DNA from: PCPOR2b sp965220385
GTDB taxonomy: Bacteria > Poribacteria > WGA-4E > PCPOR2b
DNA: 64,000 nucleotides
Assembly (NCBI GenBank): GCA_965220385.1
Contig: OZ244825.1
Span: 1,550,001-1,614,000, forward strand
Direction of reading: 5' to 3'
The notes below the pieces were generated by a model. That model was not told where the DNA came from. It saw only the letters and a list, made by a program, of their open reading frames with translations, and did not search any database. How positions within the stretch are numbered: the first letter of the stretch is position 1; each line of letters begins with the position of its first letter. Positions 35,047 to 43,920 of the stretch are shown piece by piece. The translations under genes and the position numbers were made by a program.

Positions 35047-36297
35047 ATGAAAAAGACTTATGAATATCGGGCGTATCCTACGACCAAACAGCGAAAAACC
35101 TTTTCCTTGTGGCTTGCGCTGCTACGAACGCTTTATAACCAAGCCCTTGCATGGCGTAAAGATGTATACGAAACCACCGGCGAATCGGTCAAGTGGACGA
35201 CGCAAGGGAACGCTTTGCCTAAGTTGAAAAAGGAATCGCAAGCGTTTGCTGGACTTCACAGTGATATTCTCCAAGACTGTCTTCGCCGTTTGAACAAAGC
35301 CTATCAAGCGTTCTTTCGCCGCGTCAAGCAAGGCGAAGATCCGGGCTTCCCGCGCTTCAAAGGTGAAGGGCGCTATCGGTCAATGACCTTTAGCCACTTA
35401 TCGGTGAATCTGATTCGTGATGTGCGCCGTAAGTTTGCTCGTGTCGTTGTTCCGAAAGTCGGACACCTCAAGATTCGGTATCATCGACCACTACCCGATG
35501 GTAAAATTAAGAATCTCACTATCAGCCGTAAAGCGTCGGGCTGGTATGTAACTATCTGCGTTGAAGTCCCCAATCCTGTGAAAGTCCCTGTTGAAACAAC
35601 CATCGGTGTTGATGTTGGGCTTAACGCCTTTGTCGTTGATTCCGATGGTCAGCATATCCCCAATCCCCGCCATTACCGCGACTCCGAAAAGAAACTCGGT
35701 AAACATCAACGGATACTCTCTCGCCGAAAGAAAGGCAGTAACCGCAAAAAGAAACAGCGTCAAGTGGTCGCCCGATGCCATCAACGGATAGCCAATCAAC
35801 GCAAAGATTTTCAGTTCAAGGCTGCACATCGTGTCATGAGCAAATGCGATGAGGTTGCCGTTGAGAACCTGACCATCACGAATATGTTAAAGAATCACTA
35901 CCTCGCAAAGAGCATATCCGATGCTGCGTGGGGCGGCTTTCTATTAAAACTGCAAAGCAAGGCTGAAAGTGCCGGTAAGCAGTTCACGAAGGTCAAGCCT
36001 CACCATACCAGTCAGAAATGTTCGGGTTGTAGTGAAATTGTGCCTAAACAGTTATCGGATCGTGTCCATGACTGCTCCCATTGTGGACTGGTTTTGGACC
36101 GAGACCATAACGCTGCGATAAACATCAAAAAGGCTGCTGTAGCCTTGCGTGTCCCGACTTGTCGGGATCCCGATAATCGGGAGAGGGACGGTGGACTCAA
36201 TCACCCCCGAAAAACCTGCTCACACAGGGACAGAAGCGCGGAACTCAATAAATCCCGGGGAACGGGCAACAAGCCCCAACCCTTTAGGGTGGGGTAA
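35047..36297 (+). CDS. tnpB: TnpB RNA-guided nuclease / IS605 OrfB
   Basis: A 416-residue TnpB, the compact ancestor-type of Cas12 nucleases. The RuvC triad is D189 (GVDVGLNAF), E273 (VENLTITNML) and D353 (DRDHNAAIN), all present. A four-cysteine zinc finger CSGC...CSHC lies between the last two. The N-terminus MKKTYEYRAYPTTKQ is typical; an in-frame ATG at 35023 is possible. The last 55 residues are unusual: two CCCGA palindromes (36152-36182) are read through, and the stop directly follows the right-end hairpin. The nuclease looks intact. Confidence 0.93.
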   Translation: MKKTYEYRAYPTTKQRKTFSLWLALLRTLYNQALAWRKDVYETTGESVKWTTQGNALPKLKKESQAFAGLHSDILQDCLRRLNKAYQAFFRRVKQGEDPGFPRFKGEGRYRSMTFSHLSVNLIRDVRRKFARVVVPKVGHLKIRYHRPLPDGKIKNLTISRKASGWYVTICVEVPNPVKVPVETTIGVDVGLNAFVVDSDGQHIPNPRHYRDSEKKLGKHQRILSRRKKGSNRKKKQRQVVARCHQRIANQRKDFQFKAAHRVMSKCDEVAVENLTITNMLKNHYLAKSISDAAWGGFLLKLQSKAESAGKQFTKVKPHHTSQKCSGCSEIVPKQLSDRVHDCSHCGLVLDRDHNAAINIKKAAVALRVPTCRDPDNRERDGGLNHPRKTCSHRDRSAELNKSRGTGNKPQPFRVG

Positions 36298-36300
36298 CTG
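36120..36300 (+). ncRNA. putative omegaRNA (reRNA) of TnpB
   Basis: In this family the guide RNA scaffold overlaps the 3' end of tnpB and the right end. The region contains the stem-loops at 36152-36167, 36168-36182 and 36274-36294. The guide would be the flanking sequence from about 36300 onward. Extent inferred from the family, not from a direct signal. Confidence 0.45.
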
Positions 36301-36343
36301 ACTCTTATAGCTCCGAAAAAAAGTAAGTGGTGAATTTTCTCTA

Positions 36344-39127
36344 CTACCCCCGCCTTCGTCTCCTACTTGGTTTGTTGTTTGCTGCTAAGGGCACCATCAT
36401 TTTTTCGTACAGACCGAGTAGGTGTTCAACGCGCTCACGGTCCGAGGAAAATCCTGAACGCCGATAGAGCCTATCGACGGCACTGTCCAAGTCACGGTGT
36501 GCCCTGCGGAGATTGGGAGGCATCAGATCGGGGTCGTAGAGATCAGCCAAGGTTGCATCCGGATGGGCAGCACGAGCGGTGAGGACAGCCGCCGCGTAGG
36601 GTTTGAGACGTTGCAGCCTTTCTTCAGGAACAGGGGGCACCGGGAAAGTGTTGTATACAAGACCGATAGAGTAGCGGTAATCACTTTTCAGTCGTCCAGC
36701 GATATGACGCAGCCAAGCCATATGCATAGCCGAAGTAAGCAGCGCAAACAAGGGTTTATTGGCATTTTCGATGATACGGACAAGATTGCTTGGAATTACT
36801 GGAGGCTCCAGCCATCCAATCGGCACATATTCTCTCCGCTCAGAACTCACTTCCGGTATGACTAGAAACGGCGCATCTGGAACAACGTTGACATGGAAGA
36901 GTGTCGGCGTCTCAGCAAGTGCCTGGGTGGGCTTGCTCTTGCTTGCCAACCGGTAGACGCGGACAGCGGTGATACGCTCACGGACCTTTGGCAGCGTCCT
37001 CAGCACTTGAGGTGCTACGTTAGCCAAGCGTAGTATCCAACGTTCTCCACCCTGTAAGAACTCTCGACTTCCCACGTAGGGGCGCAAGTACGGGTCCGCG
37101 TTGGGTTCCTCTTGCAAAAACGCAGCGCGTTCTTCGGCGCTGAAAATGTAGTGTCCCCCATCAATGGGTTTGGAGCCGATAATTAACTTGGGAAGTCCGT
37201 TGATAGGTTGATGTTCCTTTTTTACGACAATCCGCGGATCGGTCAATCCACTGGCGTCGAAAAGATACGGCGAAAGGGCACGGTGCAGACTCTCGTGCGG
37301 CTCTCCTGTGGGAGTATCGTAGGAAAATAGCCGTCTCTCTTGCGGCACGTCCCCCCGTTTTGTCAGTCCGATAATGACGACGTGAACGTGCGCCATGCCG
37401 CGTGCGTCCGAGCCCCAAGCGAAGGTGCGGTGGGCAAAAGCTATGTCCAACTTGCAACGGTCAAATAGCGGGGACCACAGCTGCGCCACCTGTTCACCTT
37501 GGGTGATCGAATTGGTCGCCACAAAGCCGATCTGTGCATCACTCTGCTGGATGTATTCACCCGCCTTGATAAACCATGCACTCACATAGTCGAGGGTGCC
37601 ACCGCTTCCCCCCAGTGCAGCGATACGGCGTACCTGTTCGCGCTGCTCTGGCGATGCGTACTTCGCACCCACAAACGGCGGATTGCCGAGCACGTAAGAA
37701 CATTCCTCCGGCGGAAGCAGTTCCGCCCAATCAAACTCCAACGCATCGCCGCCCCTGATATGCGGTGACTTTTCCAGTGGAATGCGTGCATAGATCTCTC
37801 CAAACTCCAAACTCAGGCGATTGTTCATGATGTGGTCCATCATCCATAGCGCAACCTCGGCGATATGCGCGGGAAACTCACCCAACTCGATCCCGTAGAA
37901 CGCATCGACATCGACCACCGAAAGCGACTGTGCAAGCAGGTCAAGCTGACCGTGCGGACGTATCTCCTTCAACACCTCAATTTCCAGTTCCCGCAATTCA
38001 CGGTAGGCGATGATGAGAAAGTTGCCACAGCCACACGCGGGATCCAGAAAGCGTAACCGACCAAGTTTATGCTGAAATGCGATCAGTGCGGGGAGGCGCC
38101 GGTTATCTCTGCGTTCTCTGATGTGTTGAAACTCAGCACGTAATTCGTCGAGGAATAGCGGCTCAATCACCTTGAGGATGTTCTTTTCGGTGGTGTAGTG
38201 TGCGCCTTGGGCGCGGCGTTCCTCCTTGTCCATCACCGACTGAAAGAGTGAACCGAAGATCGCGGGGGAGATTTCCGACCAATTGAAGTGGCAGGCATCG
38301 ATAAGCCGTTGACGCATCTCGGAATCGAATGATGGGATAAGCAGTTGTTCACGGAACAGATCGCCGTTGATGTAGGGAAACCGGGCGAGGTCTTCGTCAA
38401 GGATTGTAGAGCGGTGGTCTATCGGGGTGTTGAGGACTTGAAACAGTAGTGATAGCAAGCCGCCGAGATCCGATCCATCTTCCTGTGTCCGGTTCTCCAG
38501 TAGATCGAGAAAGATGTCGCGTGGTTCAAAGATGCCGGTGTCGTCGGCGAAGAAACAGAAAACGATGCGGACCAGGAACTGTTCCAGGTCGTGCCCGGTG
38601 TAGCCGGCGTCAGCCAACGCGTCGTGGAGTTGCCCGACACGCTCGGAGGCTTCGATATTGACTGGATCCTGATCTCGGAATGAACGTCTCTGTAACCCTA
38701 AAATAAAGCTAAACTTTTCGACATGTTGGGGCAGTTCAGCAAGGCTAAATGCAGTGTCCTCGGCTTCGTCGAGGTCGTACAGCTCAAAGGTCTGGAAATC
38801 GCTCAGTAGCAGGTAACGCGGCAGATCAGCGTCGCTGATACCGGGGAAGTAGGAGAACGCTTGGGTTTTTGCTTCTGCTAAATCGCGCCCTGCACTTTTC
38901 TGCTCAACGAGGAGCACCCCTTTCCAAAATAGGTCAATGAAGCCGTGCCTATCGTCGAGTAGTTTAACGTGTTCCTCAAACGAGGCAACCCGGCGCACAG
39001 GTACACCAAAGATGTCGAGAAAGTCGCGGTAGAATAGTTGGGTTTGCCCTTTTTCGTAGCCTTCATCCGCCCATTCCTGAGCGAATGTTGCGGCACGGAT
39101 TCGGATTTCATTCCATGATAGACGCAT
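36344..39127 (-). CDS. MmeI-like type IIL restriction-modification enzyme
   Basis: A 927-residue single-chain enzyme, the length of MmeI (about 920). The N-terminal nuclease motif D65-x9-E75-x-K77 (FIDLFWKGVLLVEQKS) has the same spacing as in MmeI. A helical spacer leads to the adenine methyltransferase with motif I DPACGCGNF (about 361-369) and motif IV NPPF (about 480). The C-terminal target-recognition region starts near 640 (SKPIDGGHYIFSAEE). It would methylate one strand of a 6-7 bp site and cut about 20 bases away. All key residues are present. It stands alone next to the tnpB element. Confidence 0.9.
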   Translation of the reverse strand: MRLSWNEIRIRAATFAQEWADEGYEKGQTQLFYRDFLDIFGVPVRRVASFEEHVKLLDDRHGFIDLFWKGVLLVEQKSAGRDLAEAKTQAFSYFPGISDADLPRYLLLSDFQTFELYDLDEAEDTAFSLAELPQHVEKFSFILGLQRRSFRDQDPVNIEASERVGQLHDALADAGYTGHDLEQFLVRIVFCFFADDTGIFEPRDIFLDLLENRTQEDGSDLGGLLSLLFQVLNTPIDHRSTILDEDLARFPYINGDLFREQLLIPSFDSEMRQRLIDACHFNWSEISPAIFGSLFQSVMDKEERRAQGAHYTTEKNILKVIEPLFLDELRAEFQHIRERRDNRRLPALIAFQHKLGRLRFLDPACGCGNFLIIAYRELRELEIEVLKEIRPHGQLDLLAQSLSVVDVDAFYGIELGEFPAHIAEVALWMMDHIMNNRLSLEFGEIYARIPLEKSPHIRGGDALEFDWAELLPPEECSYVLGNPPFVGAKYASPEQREQVRRIAALGGSGGTLDYVSAWFIKAGEYIQQSDAQIGFVATNSITQGEQVAQLWSPLFDRCKLDIAFAHRTFAWGSDARGMAHVHVVIIGLTKRGDVPQERRLFSYDTPTGEPHESLHRALSPYLFDASGLTDPRIVVKKEHQPINGLPKLIIGSKPIDGGHYIFSAEERAAFLQEEPNADPYLRPYVGSREFLQGGERWILRLANVAPQVLRTLPKVRERITAVRVYRLASKSKPTQALAETPTLFHVNVVPDAPFLVIPEVSSERREYVPIGWLEPPVIPSNLVRIIENANKPLFALLTSAMHMAWLRHIAGRLKSDYRYSIGLVYNTFPVPPVPEERLQRLKPYAAAVLTARAAHPDATLADLYDPDLMPPNLRRAHRDLDSAVDRLYRRSGFSSDRERVEHLLGLYEKMMVPLAANNKPSRRRRRG

Positions 39128-39276
39128 ATTATCGAGTATTTCTTATTAGCAGGTTTGGGGATTCCAACCCACGTTGGTCAATGGTCGAGGGAACCTCGCC
39201 CCTACGATTACAGAATAACCTTACAAATGTCAACATGCCCTAGTTATGCACAATCACTTAACAAAATTTAACAGAA

Positions 39277-39663
39277 TAGGACTTACGCACTTGAACGTTC
39301 AAAGCCTCCGTTGTGAGAATCTCCGATTTGTAGTAGGGCGATTTATCGCCGCCCCGATAAATCGGGATTCAAAGCAACAGGACACCATTTCCAACACTCG
39401 ATGAACTCCCGAGGCTCATATTAAAAGAAAGTGTAGAACACCAATAGAAACCGAAAAACTTTGAATCCTATTCCGCCTGTGGGAGAGGTCTCCTTGCCCC
39501 GATGGGCGGGTTACTGTCGGGCAACTACAATAAAAACGCCTGATGAATCCCCGATAAATCCCCGATGAATCGGGACAGGCGGGATTAAGAAACAGGCAAC
39601 TACAAACAGCGATAGGAACGCGCAATAAATTGCGCTACTACAAACTGAACTGCGTAACTCCTA
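39277..39663. repeat. MITE-like element, family 2 (387 bp)
   Basis: It begins TAGGACTTACGCA (39277-39289), then TTGAACGTTCAAAG, and ends TGCGTAACTCCTA (39651-39663) after CTACAAACTGAAC. The interior carries CCCGAT-ATCGGG palindromes (about 39350-39365 and 39546-39575). It is the longest of four copies; no open frame fits a transposase. Confidence 0.8.
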
Positions 39664-39777
39664 CAGAATTTAACACTTTTGGCAAAATTTCTATGAAATC
39701 GGAAGGAATCGGTAGCTCGGAGGATAGGCGGGTGAAAGGTAATATTCTTGACGGTTGGCACGAAAAAGGGGTTTATG

Positions 39778-39818
39778 GAAAAAAAAATGGAGGGCAAAGA
39801 AAATCTCTGCCCTCCATA
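39778..39818 (-). terminator. intrinsic terminator of the groESL operon
   Basis: On the minus strand ATGGAGGGCA pairs with TGCCCTCCAT around a short loop, followed by eight T. It begins about 20 bases after the groEL stop. Confidence 0.9.
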
Positions 39819-39839
39819 TTTGCCTGTAATCTCAGACGT

Positions 39840-41474
39840 TTAGTACATACCACCCATTTCACCACCGGGAGGTCCTGCCGGCATCGGGGGTTCGTCTTGC
39901 GGAATGTCTGCGACCAATGCCTCTGTAGTAATCATCAAACCAGCGATGCTGGAGGCATTCTGAAGGGCAACACGGACCACTTTGGTTGGATCAATGACGC
40001 CCGCGCTGAACATATCGCTGAATTCATCTTTCAGGGCATCGTAACCAACACTGTCGGCTTCGTCTCGCACCTTTGCAAGGATCACGGAATCTTCTTGACC
40101 CGCATTGTGTGCGATCTGGCGAAGTGGCTCTTCGAGGGCACGGTGTACAATATCAACACCGACCTGCTCAGTCTCGTCGTCGAGGCTGACGTCATCGAGT
40201 GCGGATGATGCACGGACAAGGGCAACGCCTCCACCGGCAACAATACCTTCCTCAACGGCTGCACGGGTTGCGTGCATAGCGTCTTCGACGCGTGCCTTCT
40301 TCTCTTTCATCTCAACTTCGGTCGCTGCGCCAACATTGATGACAGCAACGCCACCGGCGAGCTTTGCAAGGCGTTCTTGCAATTTTTCGCGGTCGTAGTC
40401 CGAAGTGGTGTCCTCAACCTGGTTGCGAATCTGATTGATTCGACCTTGGATAGATTCGGTGCTACCGGCACCTTCGATAACGGTGGTGTTGTCTTTGTCA
40501 ATGACAACGCGCTTTGCTTGACCGAGATCGTTCAGGTTGATGTTCTCAAGCTTAATGCCGAGGTCTTCAGAGATGACGCGTCCATTCGTGAGAACGGCGA
40601 GATCTTCGAGCATTGCGGTCCGGCGGTCGCCGTAACCGGGTGCTTTGACAGCTGCGCCACGGATGGTTCCGCGGATCTTGTTAACCACCAAAGTAGCTAA
40701 CGCTTCGCCTTCAACATCTTCTGCGATGATGAGGAAAGGTCTGCCTTGTTGCGCCACTCGCTCAAGCAGCGGTACGAGGTCTTTGAGCGCGCTGATCTTC
40801 TTCTCGTGGATCAGTATGTACACGTCCTCAAGTACCGTTTCCATACGGTCTGGGTCGGTAACGAAGTAGGGTGACAGGTAGCCACGATCGAACTGCATAC
40901 CTTCGACCACATCAAGTGTGGTTTCAAGGCTCTTGGCTTCCTCTACGGTGATGACGCCGTCTTTGCCAACCTTCTCCATTGCGTCAGCAATCAGGTTTCC
41001 GATCTCGCCGTCGTTATTGGCAGAGATAGCGGCGACCTGTGCGATTTCTGTTTTCTCAGAGGTCTCTCGGCTCACGCTTTGCAGACGCGCTACGACGGCC
41101 TCGACTGCTTTCTCAATACCACGTTTGAGTGCCATTGGGTTACGACCTGCCGCGACGTTCTTGAGACCTTCGCGATAAATCGCCTGCGCCAAAATGGTAG
41201 CTGTCGTTGTTCCATCACCAGCAACATCACTGGTCTTGGACGCAACTTCTTTCACCATCTGCGCTCCCATATTTTCATACGGGTCTTCGAGTTCGATTTC
41301 CTTCGCGACGGTGACACCATCTTTGGTAATCGTCGGCGCGCCGAACTTCTTATCGAGGACAACGTTTCTACCTTTTGGACCCAAAGTCACTTTTACGGCA
41401 TTCGCCAGCGCGTCAACACCACCTTTAATCTGGTTACGCGCGCTTTCATCAAACGCCAATTGCTTTGCTGCCAT
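39840..41474 (-). CDS. groEL: chaperonin GroEL
   Basis: The 60-kDa chaperonin subunit, 544 residues, forming the double-ring folding chamber. Diagnostic segments are present: GPKGRNVVLDKKFGAPTITKDGVTVAKEIELEDPYENMGAQM, the ATP-site AGDGTTTATILAQ, and a GGEMGGM-type tail ending GPPGGEMGGMY. The length is normal. AGGAGG precedes the ATG. Second gene of the operon, 33 bases after groES. Confidence 0.98.
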   Translation of the reverse strand: MAAKQLAFDESARNQIKGGVDALANAVKVTLGPKGRNVVLDKKFGAPTITKDGVTVAKEIELEDPYENMGAQMVKEVASKTSDVAGDGTTTATILAQAIYREGLKNVAAGRNPMALKRGIEKAVEAVVARLQSVSRETSEKTEIAQVAAISANNDGEIGNLIADAMEKVGKDGVITVEEAKSLETTLDVVEGMQFDRGYLSPYFVTDPDRMETVLEDVYILIHEKKISALKDLVPLLERVAQQGRPFLIIAEDVEGEALATLVVNKIRGTIRGAAVKAPGYGDRRTAMLEDLAVLTNGRVISEDLGIKLENINLNDLGQAKRVVIDKDNTTVIEGAGSTESIQGRINQIRNQVEDTTSDYDREKLQERLAKLAGGVAVINVGAATEVEMKEKKARVEDAMHATRAAVEEGIVAGGGVALVRASSALDDVSLDDETEQVGVDIVHRALEEPLRQIAHNAGQEDSVILAKVRDEADSVGYDALKDEFSDMFSAGVIDPTKVVRVALQNASSIAGLMITTEALVADIPQDEPPMPAGPPGGEMGGMY

Positions 41475-41507
41475 TGTTATTCCTCCTGAATTTCTTAACT
41501 GCCTGAA

Positions 41508-41798
41508 TTAGCTAATTTTTGCCAAGATGTCATCTTCGCGCAGAATCAGCAGCTCTTCGCTTTCAAACGTTACTTCGGTGCCGGAGTATTTCCCGAACAG
41601 GATTTTGTCTCCAGCTGCAACGTCGATAGGTTGACGGTCGCCATTGTCGAGTAGTCGACCTTGCCCAACAGCGATGACTTCGCCTTCTTGAGGTTTCTCT
41701 TTGGCGGTATCAGGGATAATAATTCCGCCACTGGTTGTCTGCTCATCTTCTTCAGTGCGTCGAATAAGAATTCGATCGCCTAATGGTGTGAGTGCCAT
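41508..41798 (-). CDS. groES: co-chaperonin GroES
   Basis: The 10-kDa lid of GroEL, 96 residues. The mobile loop EDEQTTSGGIIIPDTAKEKPQEGEV and the DGDR-like LDNGDRQPIDVAAGDKILFGKYSGTEV are clear. AAGGAGAC precedes the ATG. It is the first gene of the operon. The probable control element lies 108-184 bases upstream (41906-41982). Confidence 0.98.
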   Translation of the reverse strand: MALTPLGDRILIRRTEEDEQTTSGGIIIPDTAKEKPQEGEVIAVGQGRLLDNGDRQPIDVAAGDKILFGKYSGTEVTFESEELLILREDDILAKIS

Positions 41799-41905
41799 AT
41801 CTTTGTCTCCTTCTGGTTAAGGTTTCACTCAATAGATTGATACAACGCATTGGTGCTATGCAATAGATATGCCACCCTGCTATTACTGGGTTACTCGCCC
41901 CTTAA

Positions 41906-41982
41906 TGACATTTTGACACCCTAACAGCCGTGACAAAATGGCACGACAAAGGCGCATATCATACAATGGCGCCATTTTGTCA
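41906..41982 (-). promoter_or_regulatory. three 13-bp TGNCA-n3-TGNCA elements upstream of groES
   Basis: TGACATTTTGACA (41906-41918), TGACAAAATGGCA (41931-41943) and CGCCATTTTGTCA (41970-41982). The last two lie within a perfect 14-bp inverted repeat, CGTGACAAAATGGC (41929-41942) and GCCATTTTGTCACG (41971-41984). This is probably the operator or activator site of groESL. The HrcA box CIRCE (TTAGCACTC-n9-GAGTGCTAA) is not present. Confidence 0.6.
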
Positions 41983-42139
41983 CGCACTGTTTTCCGCTAA
42001 TTCGCGAGAATTTATCGGTCCTTTACTCGGTTTCAGGTCTTTATTAACCTTTGGTGCTAGTTAGTGATAGGGTCTTTCCCACATTGTTGAAGCGTTCATT
42101 GATTCAGTAGATAGCTCATTGGTTCTACCCTCTGGCTGC

Positions 42140-42211
42140 ACATGTCGCCCCTCCGGGGCTTTGGGGTATTTATTTATCCGTGTGCTATAAACATGCCGCC
42201 CCTCTGGGGCT
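42140..42211. repeat. GCCCC-CGGGGC palindromic repeat pair
   Basis: ACATGTCGCCCCTCCGGGGC... (42140-42160) and ACATGCCGCCCCTCTGGGGC... (42191-42211), separated by an AT-rich spacer with CTATAA. The same arrangement occurs at 25167-25230 with the second arm truncated. It is not part of a gene. Confidence 0.75.
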
Positions 42212-42307
42212 AAAGGCACCGAAGAGCCAACAGTTTTGATGTTTCACGTATCACGTTTGACGTTATCAACAGCTGCAAACTAGCACTAGTGGTTATTATG
42301 ACTTCAG

Positions 42308-43294
42308 TTATTGCGGGGAACATGAAACCGCTCTCCCTGTGCGGTCTGATTCGTAAGCAGCTGCAAGGATCTGATTGGTCCGCAATCCATCTATTCCCGT
42401 GACGATCGGCTCCTCGTCCTCCGTCACACATCGCGCAAAGTGCTCAAATTGGTATTGGTATAGGTCTTCAAATGGAGAGCTAACGGTTTGCGACTCGTCA
42501 GAGGTCGTGAGTTTAATCTTCCAGCCATCATCATTGTAGACCCACACGCCCCCATCGGTGCCGTATATTTCGAGGACAAGATCACACCCCGCCGCAGCGA
42601 AACTGGTATCGACAAAGCCGTGCGCCCCATTCTCAAAGCGCATCATAATTGTACCGGTCTCCTCGACATCATAACCGTGGAAGACACTGTTACAGAATGC
42701 GCTGACTTGACTCACCTCTCCGACGATATAGCGTAAGAGATCAACTCCGTGCGATCCCAGGTCCATCAGAGATCCGCCGCCGCCCTGCTCTGGATTACCG
42801 CGCCACGCTCCCGACGGAATTGGAAATGGTTTTAGGAACGGTGCCCGCGCTTGGACGATACCGCCCAGACGTCCTTCGGCGACCCAATTCTTTATCTGCC
42901 GGAAACAGGAGTGGAAACGGAACAGGAAACAGATCTGCAGATGGACACCGTTTGCTTGACAAGCATCAATCATCCGTTGGCACTCCGCTGCGTTCATCGC
43001 CATCGGTTTATCACAGAGGACGTGAAACCCCCGCTCGGCAGCTGCAATGACCTGATCACAATGCAGGTACACGGGGGTTGACACATAGATCGCATCCAAC
43101 GCATCATCTGACAGAAGTTCCTCAACAGTTGTGTAAGGCACTTGCGCTCCGTGTTCTGTCGCAAGGCGCTGTGCACGCTCTCTATCTCGAGATAGTAGCG
43201 CATGGAGCTCTGCACCTTCTGCTTTATCTATCGCTGGCATAGCCCTACGCTGTGCAACGCTTCCTGCGCCAAGCACCGCCCATTTTAATGCCAT
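42308..43294 (-). CDS. Gfo/Idh/MocA family oxidoreductase
   Basis: A 328-residue protein with Rossmann start MALKWAVLGAGSVAQRRAMPAI and the catalytic motif DKP in VLCDKPMAMNAAECQ. The substrate domain contains GGGSLMDLGSHGVDLLRYIVG, whose histidine is conserved in glucose-fructose oxidoreductase relatives. The start at 43294 follows AAGGAG; the frame opens ten codons earlier with a GTG. Its neighbours are unrelated, so its substrate is open. Confidence 0.92.
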   Translation of the reverse strand: MALKWAVLGAGSVAQRRAMPAIDKAEGAELHALLSRDRERAQRLATEHGAQVPYTTVEELLSDDALDAIYVSTPVYLHCDQVIAAAERGFHVLCDKPMAMNAAECQRMIDACQANGVHLQICFLFRFHSCFRQIKNWVAEGRLGGIVQARAPFLKPFPIPSGAWRGNPEQGGGGSLMDLGSHGVDLLRYIVGEVSQVSAFCNSVFHGYDVEETGTIMMRFENGAHGFVDTSFAAAGCDLVLEIYGTDGGVWVYNDDGWKIKLTTSDESQTVSSPFEDLYQYQFEHFARCVTEDEEPIVTGIDGLRTNQILAAAYESDRTGRAVSCSPQ

Positions 43295-43324
43295 ATCTGA
43301 CTCCTTCATAGTCACGAATTCCAC

Positions 43325-43719
43325 AAGGTCGAGAGCGGATCACATCTCATTGAAGGTTGGTGTCGAATCCCTCCATCGGTGTGGACAGTCCTGACTCTTG
43401 AAATTAATACTGAGGGTATCGAATTTTTAGGTTGAGAATATCAAAAAAAACTGGTATAATAAGGGGTGGTACTTCATGAGATTAAACTTGGGAGATCGGC
43501 TTGACAGGTACAAGATTATTTAGCACCAACGATTGGATATTACCCAAATCTGATCGGCATGAGAGTTTGGAAAGCTATCGGCGACTTCTGTTCCGCCGCT
43601 GACTATGCAGGTGTTGAATTAACTTAGGCCTTTTCACGATTATTTATGTCATGCTTTCTGCACAACCTGTCAGTGACTGCTAAAACCCCAAGAACTGAAA
43701 GGGGGGTAGGTTTAATACA
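43325..43719. other. intergenic region upstream of rpsU
   Basis: Holds the rpsU promoter (43432-43460) and a 5' leader of about 255 bases before the rpsU start codon. No repeat copy and no open frame was recognised. The long leader could carry autoregulation of rpsU; no fold was worked out. Confidence 0.5.
43432..43460 (+). promoter_or_regulatory. promoter of rpsU
   Basis: TTGAGA (43432-43437), a 17-bp spacer ending in extended -10 TGG, and TATAAT (43455-43460). It is one of the best promoter matches in the window. Confidence 0.75.
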
Positions 43720-43920
43720 ATGATTCATGTCAGAGTTGAACCGGACGAAACACTTGATAGAGCACTTGCTCGCTTCAAGAAGATATGCGGCAAAGCAGGT
43801 ATCGTCACAGAGATTAGACGACGCAGCTTCTATGAGAAGCCGAGCGAAAAACGCCGCCGCCTAGAACTGAAACGGCAACGAAAGAACAAGATTCGGACTT
43901 TTCACAGCAGGCAACGATAG
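43720..43920 (+). CDS. rpsU: 30S ribosomal protein S21
   Basis: A 66-residue basic protein of the small subunit, near the anti-Shine-Dalgarno region of 16S rRNA. MIHVRVEPDETLDRALARFKKICGKAGIVTEIRRRSFYEKPSEKRRR is the full family pattern. A GGGGGG ribosome site lies 13-18 bases before the ATG. It is a single-gene unit here, unlike the rpsU-dnaG-rpoD operon of enterobacteria. Confidence 0.96.
   Translation: MIHVRVEPDETLDRALARFKKICGKAGIVTEIRRRSFYEKPSEKRRRLELKRQRKNKIRTFHSRQR

Larger units (their letters stand above)
34866..36300 (+). mobile_element. IS200/IS605-type element with tnpB only (IS1341-like)
   Basis: Both ends carry a subterminal hairpin in the same orientation: left at 34882-34902 (CCCCATCTC-TTTA-GAGTGGGG pattern) and right at 36274-36294 (CCCCAACCC-TTT-AGGGTGGGG pattern). 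They differ at only three of 21 positions, as expected for single-strand transposition of this family. No tnpA is present, so it must be moved in trans. Exact ends cannot be fixed by eye; those given are approximate to about 10 bases. Confidence 0.85.
39128..39839. other. intergenic region, mostly repeat
   Basis: Between the RM gene (its 5' side) and the groEL stop codon. It holds a family 2 MITE-like element (39277-39663) and the groEL terminator (39778-39818). The promoter of the RM gene should lie in 39128-39276 but none could be named. Confidence 0.6.

Noticed and set aside
39630..40208. 192-residue plus-strand open frame running into groEL
   Set aside because: It crosses a MITE end and the groEL terminator and lies antisense to groEL; not protein-like.
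41799..42000. CIRCE/HrcA operator expected upstream of groES
   Set aside because: No TTAGCACTC-n9-GAGTGCTAA match was found; only the TGNCA elements are present.
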